Below, in pieces: positions 1-6,348 of a DNA stretch of 7,221 bases. A program made the position numbers and the translations under genes. The stretch spans positions 1 to 7,221 of the forward strand of contig JAKABE010000162.1 in assembly GCA_021801945.1 (NCBI GenBank), in the 5' to 3' direction. The DNA is from Acidobacteriota bacterium (lineage in GTDB: Bacteria; Acidobacteriota; Terriglobia; Terriglobales; Acidobacteriaceae). The notes under the pieces are model-generated. The model was not told the origin of the DNA, did no database searches, and saw only the letters and a program-made list of their open reading frames with translations. Position 1 is the first letter of the stretch; each line of letters begins with the position of its first letter.

Positions 1-90
1 CGGCGAGCTTCGGGCGGCTGATGCTGCCTGCAAGCCCGGAAGCATGGGTGGCGCAAATTGCTTCCTGGGCCCCCGGCTCGGCCGCGTTCA

Positions 91-1203
91 CTATCCGATG
101 GTCAAGTCGTGAGGCAGGTCCAGACTGCTCAAATTCTGCGGCAGCTCGGGGAGTGGTCCTCGCCACTGCAATTGGCGCTGAATGGAGTCGGCGAGCTTGT
201 ACTTTCTCTGTGCCGCGGTAAGCGTGGTTCCACCAACAAGGTCGATCTTGGCGAGGTCGTACTGGCCAAGGCCGAGTTGGCTGGCGAAGTTCAAATAACC
301 GACCCAAGCGGGGTCAATGGTCATGGCCTCGAGGCCCACGCGGTCGGCCGCGACGAAGTCCGTGGAGGCGATAGCGATGTGCGAAGGCACCGGCGTGCCC
401 TGGATGGGACCGTTTCCTTCCATTCCTTCAAAGCCATCGATGACAGCGACGCCCCAGTTGGGCTGCAGCTTCTGCGCGTTGAGCAGCATGTTGCAGTTGC
501 CGTCGCGTACGTTGGGGTGAACCCTTGGCTTGTCACTCCAGCGGGATTCACCGGGCACACTGTGCAGGGGAGCGCCCATGGCCATGTTTTTAACCGACAT
601 GGTGGCGACGACGATGTTGTGGGTCTTGAGCATGGCGCTGCTAATGATGTACGCATCGGGATCGAGCAGGCGCGCGGCAAGGCGCACGGGAACCATGTGG
701 AGATTGGGATCGACGATGGAGTTCAGCTCGTATTTCCCCTCGCGGTTCAGATCCACGAGGCTGATCTTCTGGGAGCGGCGCTGGGCGGACAACTCGTTGT
801 ACTTGAAGTTAGAAAAGCCCTCCAGCGTGTCTCCCGCGGAGGATTCGGCAATCACCACCGGACCGCGGAAACGGGGCTCCAGATAGTCGAGGATGCCATT
901 CAGGGCGTCGACATTGGTGGCGGCGAGTTGGTTTTGCGTGGATACGTTGTTGGGCTTGATGAGCACATACTTCTTGCGGCGCAGACCGGGCCGGATCTGA
1001 TCGTCGATTGCCAGCAAGGCCTGATAGACGTTCTTGCGGCGGTCGTCCCCGTGAATCAGCGCAACCTTGGAGCGTGCAGCGGCGGGGGACGTCGGCACCT
1101 CGACCGCGGGAGCAGCCTGGGCGTGCAAAAGCTGCGGCAACTGAGACTGAAGCAGGAGACCAGTTCCGGCCATTTGGACGAAATTCCTGCGCGATAGATT
1201 CAT
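91..1203 (-). CDS. Tat-exported DUF362 domain protein
   Basis: A 370-residue protein with a twin-arginine signal: SRRNFVQ at residues 4-10, a hydrophobic stretch at 11-20, and a likely cleavage near AQA (28-30), so it is probably exported folded to the periplasm. The rest matches the DUF362 family. KPNNV is at 83-87, a VVIAESSAGDT segment at 116-126, LKTH with the following VKNMAMG at 192-210, a VIDGFEGMEGNGP block at 254-266, and ADRVG at 286-290. DUF362 proteins are often fused to or sit beside 4Fe-4S domains, but here the only cysteine in the mature part is C237, so no cluster is expected. The biochemical role of the family is not established and I assign none. The ATG at 1203 is supported by a GAGGAAG ribosome site (1211-1217) seven bases upstream and by placing the Tat motif at the N-terminus. 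A near-consensus promoter lies about 130 bases upstream. No partner gene is visible inside the window. Confidence 0.9.
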   Translation of the reverse strand: MNLSRRNFVQMAGTGLLLQSQLPQLLHAQAAPAVEVPTSPAAARSKVALIHGDDRRKNVYQALLAIDDQIRPGLRRKKYVLIKPNNVSTQNQLAATNVDALNGILDYLEPRFRGPVVIAESSAGDTLEGFSNFKYNELSAQRRSQKISLVDLNREGKYELNSIVDPNLHMVPVRLAARLLDPDAYIISSAMLKTHNIVVATMSVKNMAMGAPLHSVPGESRWSDKPRVHPNVRDGNCNMLLNAQKLQPNWGVAVIDGFEGMEGNGPIQGTPVPSHIAIASTDFVAADRVGLEAMTIDPAWVGYLNFASQLGLGQYDLAKIDLVGGTTLTAAQRKYKLADSIQRQLQWRGPLPELPQNLSSLDLPHDLTIG

Positions 1204-1329
1204 GGGACACCTTCCTCAGGGCAATCAATCTGTGGATTTGACCTAAGCCGGGTGTTGGAACATGGCCGCGAGCTCCGGCCGCAGAGCAAGACACATAGCT
1301 CATCTCATCCGCACTGATTGCTTACGTAC

Positions 1330-1358
1330 CGTATACCCACGGCGAGAACGCGTGTCAA
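1330..1358 (-). promoter_or_regulatory. Sigma-70-type promoter for the DUF362 gene
   Basis: On the minus strand a perfect -35 box TTGACA (1353-1358) is followed by exactly 17 bases and then TATACG (1330-1335), a 4/6 match to the -10 box. Transcription would start near 1323 and leave a leader of about 120 nt before the ATG at 1203. The leader contains an interrupted GGCC-rich palindrome around 1265-1281. The -35 match and ideal spacing make this the best promoter in the window. Its activity is inferred. Confidence 0.6.
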
Positions 1359-1472
1359 TCGAAGAGGGTGCGGCAGGTAATGCTTCTGCATCGCGGCGGG
1401 CAGAAGAGATTCAGGGGAGATAGATGCTTAGTACAAGGGACAAAAACACTTAGGCCTCTGTGACGCGATCAT

Positions 1473-1488
1473 TGTGATGATGGTCACA
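1473..1488. promoter_or_regulatory. CRP/FNR-superfamily-like operator palindrome
   Basis: The sequence TGTGATGATGGTCACA is an exact TGTGA-N6-TCACA palindrome, the classical CRP half-site pair with its native spacing. Two more TGTGA half-sites lie in direct orientation at 1459-1463 and 1495-1499. The centre is about 157 bases upstream of the predicted DUF362 start, which is far for direct activation. On the plus strand a weak -10-like TAAAGAT at 1507-1513 would place the site near -40, but no plus-strand gene follows. The binding protein is not identifiable from the window. Confidence 0.45.
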
Positions 1489-1637
1489 CGTGTTTGTGAT
1501 TTGGGGTAAAGATTGGTAAGTGCGATCACCATGGGCCGGCAGGAGACGGCTTTCTGTTCCAGGCTTTGCGAAGGCGATGCCAGGAGATGGTTCGCGGACG
1601 TTGCTCCCAATGGCAGGCGCGGGGGGGGGCCGGGGAA

Positions 1638-2600
1638 TCACGGCTGCGCGTGGGGGGCCATCAGGAGCGTGAGGGCATCGGGGACCATCTCGATCCTGAC
1701 CGGCAAGGAGCCGAGGAACTCTCCATCCACCTCCACCAGAATTGAGAGCTTTGAGCCGTCGCAGGGACGGCACTCGACCCATGGCGTATCTACGAGCTCG
1801 ATGTCGTGCGAGAAGGAGTGCCGCCCGACCGTCACGGCGAGGAGGAACTTCAAGTAACGAAAACGACTGCGGGTTCGGAACGCGAGCAGGCGGAGGGAGT
1901 CGTCGTGGAGAGTGGCGCCGGGGGCAAGTTCACGCAGGACGCCGCCAAATGAGTGCACGCGGACGACGAGCAGTTGGGAGAGTTCAGCCACGCGTGGCGG
2001 ACCGCTTGCGTTGCCGGGAAACGTGGCCTGGAAAAGAGGAAACGAGGCCGTGGCCCAGATCCGGAAGGCCTCAACGAGATAGACAATGTAGCCGAAGCGC
2101 CGCTTGAGGCCGGCATCGAGCTGGGACATCAGGAGTGCATCCACTCCGACTCCCGCTGCCACAGTGAAGTAACGGGAAGCGCGGTTTCCCGTCTGGTCCT
2201 GGAAGTGGACGCGGCCCACGGGAACGCGCACGGGAACCGCCTCGAGGAGGTGACGTGCCACCTTGGCCGGCGGCCCGACAAGACCGAGATTGGTAGCCAA
2301 GGCATTGGCTGTGCCCAGGGGCACCACTCCCAGGGCCACCTCCGTACCTGTCAGGCTCTGAAGGACTTCATTCACGGTGCCGTCGCCACCGCAGGCCAGG
2401 ACTGTATCGCAGCCTTGCCGCACGGCGTCGGCGGCAAGGACCGCACCGCTGCCGGGCGTGCTGGTTTCGAAGGCGTCGGCCACCGCTCCGCCTTCGCGCA
2501 AGACAGCGACGGCCTCCTGAATGGCCACCTTTCGCCGCGCGGAGTACTGGCCGGAAGCGGGATTATAGATCAATGCGACACGGCGCATAGCGGATGACAC
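1638..2600 (-). CDS. Diacylglycerol kinase-family lipid kinase (YegS/DgkB-like)
   Basis: A 320-residue soluble protein of the DAGK catalytic superfamily, which transfers phosphate from ATP to diacylglycerol, sphingoid bases or related lipids at the membrane. The nucleotide-binding signature is complete: NPASG at 13-17, CGGDGTVNEV at 70-79, and PLGTANALA at 94-102. The C-terminal beta-sandwich carries LHDDSLRLL (231-239) and the family's VDGE (291-294). Length is normal for bacterial YegS/DgkB/BmrU-type enzymes, so it looks intact. The start is a GTG at 2600, chosen because GAGG (2608-2611) lies seven bases upstream. The in-frame ATG at 2588 lacks such a site and would remove only four residues. 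The lipid substrate cannot be read from the sequence. Bacterial homologues include phosphatidylglycerol/DAG kinases of lipid recycling. It is transcribed away from the VWA remnant and is separated by 434 bases from the next gene, so it is probably its own unit. Confidence 0.92.
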   Translation of the reverse strand: MSSAMRRVALIYNPASGQYSARRKVAIQEAVAVLREGGAVADAFETSTPGSGAVLAADAVRQGCDTVLACGGDGTVNEVLQSLTGTEVALGVVPLGTANALATNLGLVGPPAKVARHLLEAVPVRVPVGRVHFQDQTGNRASRYFTVAAGVGVDALLMSQLDAGLKRRFGYIVYLVEAFRIWATASFPLFQATFPGNASGPPRVAELSQLLVVRVHSFGGVLRELAPGATLHDDSLRLLAFRTRSRFRYLKFLLAVTVGRHSFSHDIELVDTPWVECRPCDGSKLSILVEVDGEFLGSLPVRIEMVPDALTLLMAPHAQP

Positions 2601-2607
2601 ACTGGAG

Positions 2608-2611
2608 CCTC
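2608..2611 (-). promoter_or_regulatory. Ribosome binding site selecting the GTG start at 2600
   Basis: GAGG on the minus strand sits seven bases before a GTG codon. The nearby in-frame ATG at 2588 has only pyrimidine-rich sequence at the corresponding distance. This supports GTG initiation for the lipid kinase. Confidence 0.55.
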
Positions 2612-2628
2612 ATTCCTCATCGCTAAAG

Positions 2629-3306
2629 ATGGCTTGCGAGGCTTCATTTCTTTATTTTCTCAGAAGGCCCGGAGCGACCGCCTACCCAGGCAGCGGTTGC
2701 GGAGGCGTGCGGGTGGGGGGTGGCACCTACTATGCGCAAGTGATCTACCAGGCACAGGCGGATCTTGCCGCGCAGCAGGCGGCCAATCCGGGTTCGCGAA
2801 ATGCCATGATCATCCTCAGCGACGGCGATGCGACGGCGACCCATTGTGGCTGGGGCCAAAGCAGCTCCTGCCTACAACCCTCATCGACGCACAGCCTGAA
2901 CGGAATCGACGGGAATAATCCGACCAATCCTGCTTATCCCTCTGCCGTTGGGGAGTGCGGACAGGCGGCATTGGCCACCCAGACCGCGGCCAATGCCGGC
3001 ACGCAGGTGTACTCGATCGGCTACGGTACGGAGACTTCAGAAAGCTGCGAAACGGATGAGAGGTATAGCACAACGGTGACGACAGGCGGAGGCTCGTGGG
3101 CTGCGGGAATGCAGGCCTGCCAGGCGATGGCGGCCATGGAGTCAGCGCCCATCAACTTCTACTCTGATAATGCCCACGGTTGCTTGGCCACGGCGCCCGA
3201 CAACCAGAGCATCACCTCGCTCACTTCGATCTTCCATCAGATTACGGCCAGCTTGAGCAGTCCGCGGTTGATCCCCAACGGCACATCAGGGAATATAGGC
3301 ATTTAG
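2629..3306 (+). pseudogene. Truncated TadG-like VWA pilus-assembly protein, C-terminal remnant
   Basis: A 225-codon open frame whose body, from about residue 16 on, resembles the C-terminal half of the VWA domain of Acidobacteriota TadE/TadG-like proteins. These are membrane-anchored secretion or Flp pilus accessory proteins. Visible elements are GGTYYAQVIYQAQ (31-43, with the MIDAS-type Thr), the beta strand MIILSDGDA (60-68, with the MIDAS-type Asp), AGTQVYSIGYG (123-133), a cysteine-containing segment, the FYSD segment (177-180), and the terminal SLTSIFHQITASLSSPRLIPN. The N-terminal transmembrane helix, the TadE/G region and the first MIDAS motif (DxSxS) are absent, because the frame begins only 28 bases from the divergent lipid kinase gene. 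The ATG has no convincing ribosome site, and the first 15 or so codons are AT-rich and unlike the family. I infer a 5' deletion or rearrangement that left a non-functional remnant. A short expressed protein is possible but unlikely. The frame itself contains no internal stop. Confidence 0.72.
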
Positions 3307-3359
3307 AGCATCTCTTCTGCGGCTGTAGAGCGAACGCGGGGTGGGAGATCCGGGTTCGA

Positions 3360-3404
3360 GCCGGCCAGGAAGCGGAGTTTTGGGTGCTTATGGCCGGCCA
3401 GGAA
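3360..3404. repeat. Short direct repeat pair
   Basis: GCCGGCCAGGAA occurs at 3360-3371 and again at 3393-3404, 33 bases apart start to start. Both copies contain the self-complementary GCCGGC/GGCCGGCC core. The pair lies in non-coding sequence 3' of the VWA remnant. The repeat is directly visible; no function is assigned. Confidence 0.5.
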
Positions 3405-3418
3405 TGGACCGGCAGTCT

Positions 3419-3437
3419 ACGTCTTCGCGAAAGACGT
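3419..3437. terminator. Hairpin in the convergent gap, possible bidirectional terminator
   Basis: ACGTCTT (3419-3425) and AAGACGT (3431-3437) form a perfect 7-bp stem with a 5-base loop. It lies between the ends of the plus-strand VWA remnant (3306) and the minus-strand sugar transferase (3468), where a shared terminator would be expected. Neither strand has a T-run after the stem, so intrinsic termination is uncertain. Confidence 0.3.
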
Positions 3438-3467
3438 GCTAAACCCGCCCCGCCTCCTCTGTGGGCG

Positions 3468-4850
3468 TCACTTCCGTGAAAATGCGTTTGTCTGGCTCGT
3501 CAGGGCGCTCCAACCCGTATCCCCCTCGAGCCCTTCGGTCTGGTCCGTTTGGAACACGGTGAGGATCGTTTCGAGCAGAATGCGCATGTCCATGAAGAGG
3601 GAATAGTTGTAGATGTACAAGAGATCGAAGCGCAGTTTGAGTTCAGGCGCGGTCGAATACCTGCCGCGGATCTGTGCCAGACCCGTGATTCCGGGCTTCA
3701 CCGCCAGACGGAATTCATAACCGGGGAGTTCATCCTTCAAGAGGCGAACGAAACAAGGACGTTCCGGGCGGGGCCCGACCAAGCTCATTTCCCCCAACAG
3801 CACATTCCACAACTGCGGCAACTCGTCGGCGCGGATGGCGCGCAGAAAACGGCCGATGCCGGTTACCCTGGGATCCTTCCGAGACGCCAGAACCGGCCCG
3901 GTATGCTGCTCCGCACCCAGGATCATGGTTCGAAGCTTGTATAACGTGTATTCCTTTCCGTCGGCGCCGACACGCGTCTGCCGGAAGAGCGCCGGTCCCG
4001 GTGACGTGAGGCGGATGAGCACAAACGCCACGAGGACGATGGGAGCAGTCAGCGCCAACAGGCACAACGATCCGGCCACGTCGGCAAGCCGCTTAATAGA
4101 CCTTTGTCCCGGTCTGAGATGGGGCGGCCCCAACCGCAACATGAGCATATCGTCGATTTGGATGGGATGGGCGCCGGCCATCCACAGTTCGAGAATCCCC
4201 GGAACGACGTACACCGACTTTTTCAACTGCGATGCCCGGCGGACGATCTCCGCTTTCTGTTGCACATCGTGCGCCACCAGCACAGTGTCCCACGGAATTT
4301 CTTGGTCGGGGAGCCGCACGAATTGCTCTGCGCTCAGGCACGCGCTGAGGGAAAGCCAGGGCCCAGGGATTACAGCGAGCTTCTGGCGGACAGCCTGGCC
4401 AGCCTCTTCGTCTTCGGCTACGATCACTCCGTTCTGCGGTACTTCACCGCGGAGCACAATTCTCCGGATGAGGATTCGCTCGCCAGCGAGGCAGAGAAGT
4501 TGCAACCCCGCCGCGTCGGCAATGATGCCGCGCGTCATGGCCCATCGCGGGTCCCAGCCGCCCAGCGACATCCATGCGGTGGCATAGAGGCACTCGCCCA
4601 AGAACAAGGCGGAGACCAGGTTTGGGAGCGGACGTCTGGACCACCTCCGGTAGAGCCCGCAGATCGAGAAGCTGACCATCGCGGCAACCGAAAGGAGCAG
4701 GAAGGTGTGCTCATAAACCCGCAGATCACCAGCCCGCATGGGAGGGCCCACCAAGACCATCACAAGAAAGGTGCAGGCGTGAAGAAGCGCCAGGTCCAGC
4801 GCAACCACAAGCGGCGAACGCTCGAGGGCATTGGTGGATCTGTCGGTCAC
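3468..4850 (-). CDS. Polyprenyl-phosphate sugar-1-phosphate transferase (WbaP/PssY-type)
   Basis: A 460-residue inner-membrane initiating transferase. It moves a sugar-1-phosphate from a nucleotide sugar to undecaprenyl phosphate, the first step of an exopolysaccharide, capsule or O-antigen unit. Hydrophobic segments lie near residues 13-35, 48-66, 77-95 and 106-125. A central nucleotide-binding-like domain follows (about 138-235), then the membrane-embedded helix at 258-281. The C-terminal bacterial sugar transferase domain shows KRLAD (253-257), KLRTM (305-309), DPRVT (326-330), the catalytic Asp-Glu in ADELPQLWNV (341-350), EMSLVGPRPE (354-363), KPGITG (385-390), AQIRGR (392-397), and a final R-x3-DLLYIYNYS block. 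The catalytic pieces are all present. Length fits the long, multi-helix class rather than the minimal PglC type. The start is GTG, with AGGAG (4858-4862) seven bases upstream. The sugar specificity cannot be told, and no other glycosyltransferase, flippase or polymerase gene is in the window. Confidence 0.93.
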   Translation of the reverse strand: MTDRSTNALERSPLVVALDLALLHACTFLVMVLVGPPMRAGDLRVYEHTFLLLSVAAMVSFSICGLYRRWSRRPLPNLVSALFLGECLYATAWMSLGGWDPRWAMTRGIIADAAGLQLLCLAGERILIRRIVLRGEVPQNGVIVAEDEEAGQAVRQKLAVIPGPWLSLSACLSAEQFVRLPDQEIPWDTVLVAHDVQQKAEIVRRASQLKKSVYVVPGILELWMAGAHPIQIDDMLMLRLGPPHLRPGQRSIKRLADVAGSLCLLALTAPIVLVAFVLIRLTSPGPALFRQTRVGADGKEYTLYKLRTMILGAEQHTGPVLASRKDPRVTGIGRFLRAIRADELPQLWNVLLGEMSLVGPRPERPCFVRLLKDELPGYEFRLAVKPGITGLAQIRGRYSTAPELKLRFDLLYIYNYSLFMDMRILLETILTVFQTDQTEGLEGDTGWSALTSQTNAFSRK

Positions 4851-4857
4851 CTGTTCG

Positions 4858-4862
4858 CTCCT
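4858..4862 (-). promoter_or_regulatory. Ribosome binding site selecting the GTG start at 4850
   Basis: A full AGGAG on the minus strand, seven bases before a GTG codon, decides the start of the sugar transferase. Reading from this GTG leaves a short polar N-terminus of about 12 residues before the first transmembrane segment, as is usual for the family. Confidence 0.65.
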
Positions 4863-4913
4863 AGCCGCGCCAAGTCGCCCAGGGTGGCTCGAGCCGCCCG
4901 AGGATCAGGCCAT

Positions 4914-4936
4914 GCTTGTTTGGATTGCTGACAAGC
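4914..4936. repeat. Inverted repeat upstream of the sugar transferase gene
   Basis: GCTTGT (4914-4919) and ACAAGC (4931-4936) are perfect 6-bp arms around 11 bases. The repeat lies 64 bases upstream of the GTG, next to a small AT-rich patch (4936-4951). It could be an operator or leader hairpin of the sugar transferase. No clear -35/-10 pair is visible, so this is position-based inference. Confidence 0.25.
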
Positions 4937-4945
4937 AGTTTAACT

Positions 4946-4963
4946 AAAAAAGCGATTCCTCGC
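4946..4963 (-). terminator. Short intrinsic terminator after the esterase gene
   Basis: On the minus strand GCGA, the GNRA-type tetraloop GGAA and TCGC form a compact hairpin (4952-4963), followed directly by six T (4946-4951). It lies 28 bases past the esterase stop codon and before the sugar transferase. The stem is only four base pairs, so it may be weak, but position and T-run fit an intrinsic terminator. Confidence 0.42.
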
Positions 4964-4991
4964 GAACAGATTCTTCCGTATGGGGCGGTGC

Positions 4992-6065
4992 CTATTTTGC
5001 CAGGTGCTTCAAGAAGAAGCCCGCCATGAAGTGATTGGCCTCGATCGATTCGGGCAACTGGGGGTTATACCAGAAAGCATGGGGAAGGCCGTCGAAAACG
5101 ATCAGGTGAGCATCCACCCCGGCGTGCAGATAGGCCCGCTCCAGGTTCACCGTACCGCTCAGCAGCATGTCGCGCGTCGCTGAAACAAAGAGCGTGGGAG
5201 GCAGTCCGCGCAGGTCGGCATAGACCGGCGAGAGGACAGGATTCCTGGGATCGGTCTTGCCGATGTAAAAGGGATCGTGAGGACCGGAGCCCGCCGGTTC
5301 CAGGTGTCCCGAGAGACCGTTGAGGGAAAAGATCGATTCCGTGTCACCGGGGCGCGCAAAGTCGCCCAGACCGCTGAAGATGCCCATCGCCGCCGGCATG
5401 GGCAGACCCAGTTGCTTCAGGCGCACGGCCACTTCCCCGGTCAGGATGGCTCCGGCCGATGTCCCATAGATCACCATATGGTCTGGCTTGTAGGTCTTGA
5501 GCAGCGCCTTATATACGGCAACGGAGTCGTCCACGGCGGCGGGAAAAGGATGCTCGGGCGCCAGCCGGTACATCACGGCGACGACCTTAATCTTGGTGTA
5601 GCCCGCGATCGGAATGGTTTCGGTATAGGATCCGGAATCGGCGTTGAATCCGCCGCCGTGCAGGTTGATGAGCACCTTGTCCTGGTTGGCCGCGGGCATA
5701 TCGTCGGGGGTCACAATGCGCACCGGAATGCCGCCGATCTTGCTTTCGACAATCTGGTTCGGGCAGAGCCTGCTCCAGGCTACGCGTTCGCCCGCCTGCC
5801 ATGCATCCAGATGAGCGCGCCGTTCGGCCAGGGTCTGCGGCGGGCCTTCATCAGGCACGGGGCGGGCCAGAAATGTCCGCGCCTGCGGACTGACGGTGGC
5901 CGGCAACGGCACAACCCGCGTCACGTGCACCGTGCCCTGGGCATCGATATAGCTGGTGTCGCGTGTGGGGGCTTCGGCGGCTGTGGTGGGAGCCGGCGAC
6001 TGCGCGGCCCAGGCAGCCGGGACCAGCAGCAGGAGGCAAGCTGCAAAACAGCGTAGTCGATTCAT
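4992..6065 (-). CDS. Exported alpha/beta hydrolase, HSL-family esterase
   Basis: A 357-residue serine hydrolase of the alpha/beta-hydrolase fold-3 (hormone-sensitive lipase, family IV) group, expected to hydrolyse short-chain esters. An N-terminal signal peptide (about 1-20: Arg residues, a leucine-rich core, then AWA before A21) directs it to the periplasm or outside. Catalytic features are complete. The oxyanion-hole motif HGGG is at 136-139, YRLAPEHPFPAAVDD at 166-180, the nucleophile elbow GTSAG at 201-205 with Ser203, the likely acid Asp299 in ATRDM, and the base His329 in LPHAFW. The elbow is GTSAG where many relatives have GDSAG, which is a known variant. The ATG at 6065 is chosen because AAGGGGAA (6071-6078) lies five bases upstream and the signal peptide begins there. 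The frame stays open for 43 codons further upstream, but that extension looks non-coding and would bury the signal. The physiological ester is unknown. Confidence 0.92.
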   Translation of the reverse strand: MNRLRCFAACLLLLVPAAWAAQSPAPTTAAEAPTRDTSYIDAQGTVHVTRVVPLPATVSPQARTFLARPVPDEGPPQTLAERRAHLDAWQAGERVAWSRLCPNQIVESKIGGIPVRIVTPDDMPAANQDKVLINLHGGGFNADSGSYTETIPIAGYTKIKVVAVMYRLAPEHPFPAAVDDSVAVYKALLKTYKPDHMVIYGTSAGAILTGEVAVRLKQLGLPMPAAMGIFSGLGDFARPGDTESIFSLNGLSGHLEPAGSGPHDPFYIGKTDPRNPVLSPVYADLRGLPPTLFVSATRDMLLSGTVNLERAYLHAGVDAHLIVFDGLPHAFWYNPQLPESIEANHFMAGFFLKHLAK

Positions 6066-6224
6066 GATGCTTCCCCTTGGGGCGAATCCGCCCCGCCGGC
6101 GTCCGCTCCGCGATGATTGGCTTGCCCGTCCACCATAGCAGAAAATCCCGCAAAGTCCACGATCCTCTCTGCGAAGACCGATTGCCGGACGCAAGAAATT
6201 CCGGCAGTGAGTACAATCCTATCG

Positions 6225-6255
6225 GTACATTCATTGATTGTTTGTTACGATGTAC
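6225..6255. promoter_or_regulatory. Palindromic operator candidate upstream of the esterase gene
   Basis: GTACAT (6225-6230) and ATGTAC (6250-6255) are perfect inverted arms separated by 19 bases. Nested within, 6227-6245 (ACATTCATTGATTGTTTGT) is an imperfect palindrome with six of nine paired positions, a size typical of TetR-type operators. The stretch is markedly AT-rich against the GC-rich surroundings and lies 160-190 bases upstream of the esterase ATG. No good -35/-10 pair could be set with confidence, and no regulator gene of that family is in the window. Confidence 0.35.
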
Positions 6256-6348
6256 AACCTAAGCCGCTCCCGGTTCAATTCTCAGGCAGGAATCTATTAA
6301 GCGATTGAGGGGCAGATCGCTCGATGGATGGCGGCTATCGGGAGTTTC

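Larger units (their letters stand above)
1204..1637. other. Intergenic region between lipid kinase and DUF362 gene
   Basis: This 434-base gap has no credible protein gene. It holds the DUF362 ribosome site (1211-1217), leader and promoter (1330-1358), and the CRP-like palindrome cluster (1459-1499). Near its right end, just after the lipid kinase stop, there is a run of nine G at 1621-1629. I see no hairpin followed by a T-run that would end the lipid kinase transcript. A 60-codon minus-strand frame at 1428-1610 has no ribosome site or recognisable motif and is not called. Confidence 0.6.

Noticed and set aside
1..45. Possible minus-strand gene start (ATG at 45) running off the left edge
   Set aside because: Only 15 codons are visible and no well-placed ribosome site precedes the ATG, so it cannot be supported.
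58..1197. Long plus-strand open frame of 379 codons opposite the DUF362 gene
   Set aside because: It is the antisense shadow of a clear DUF362 gene in GC-rich DNA, with no recognisable domain and no ribosome site.
1428..1610. Small minus-strand frame of 60 codons in the gap before DUF362
   Set aside because: No ribosome site and no motif. It overlaps the CRP-like palindrome cluster, which better explains the sequence.
1621..1629. Run of nine G just past the lipid kinase stop
   Set aside because: A single G-run without three further evenly spaced tracts does not support a quadruplex claim; it may also be prone to sequencing error.
1953..2597. Plus-strand open frame of 214 codons opposite the lipid kinase
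   Set aside because: The opposite strand carries complete DAGK motifs; this frame has low-complexity composition and no family features.
3340..3375. tRNA T-arm-like GGTTCGAGCC
   Set aside because: The flanking bases do not form a five-pair T-stem, and no anticodon or acceptor arm could be found nearby.
4104..4931. Plus-strand open frames over the sugar transferase (also 3835-4587)
   Set aside because: They are antisense to a gene with intact catalytic motifs and have no signals of their own.
5277..6056. Plus-strand open frame of 259 codons over the esterase
   Set aside because: It is antisense to the hydrolase. Its Gly, His and Arg rich composition is that of a reverse-strand shadow.
6066..6194. 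43-codon N-terminal extension of the esterase
   Set aside because: The ATG at 6065 has a good ribosome site and starts a proper signal peptide. The extension is Arg/Gly rich and would place that signal internally.
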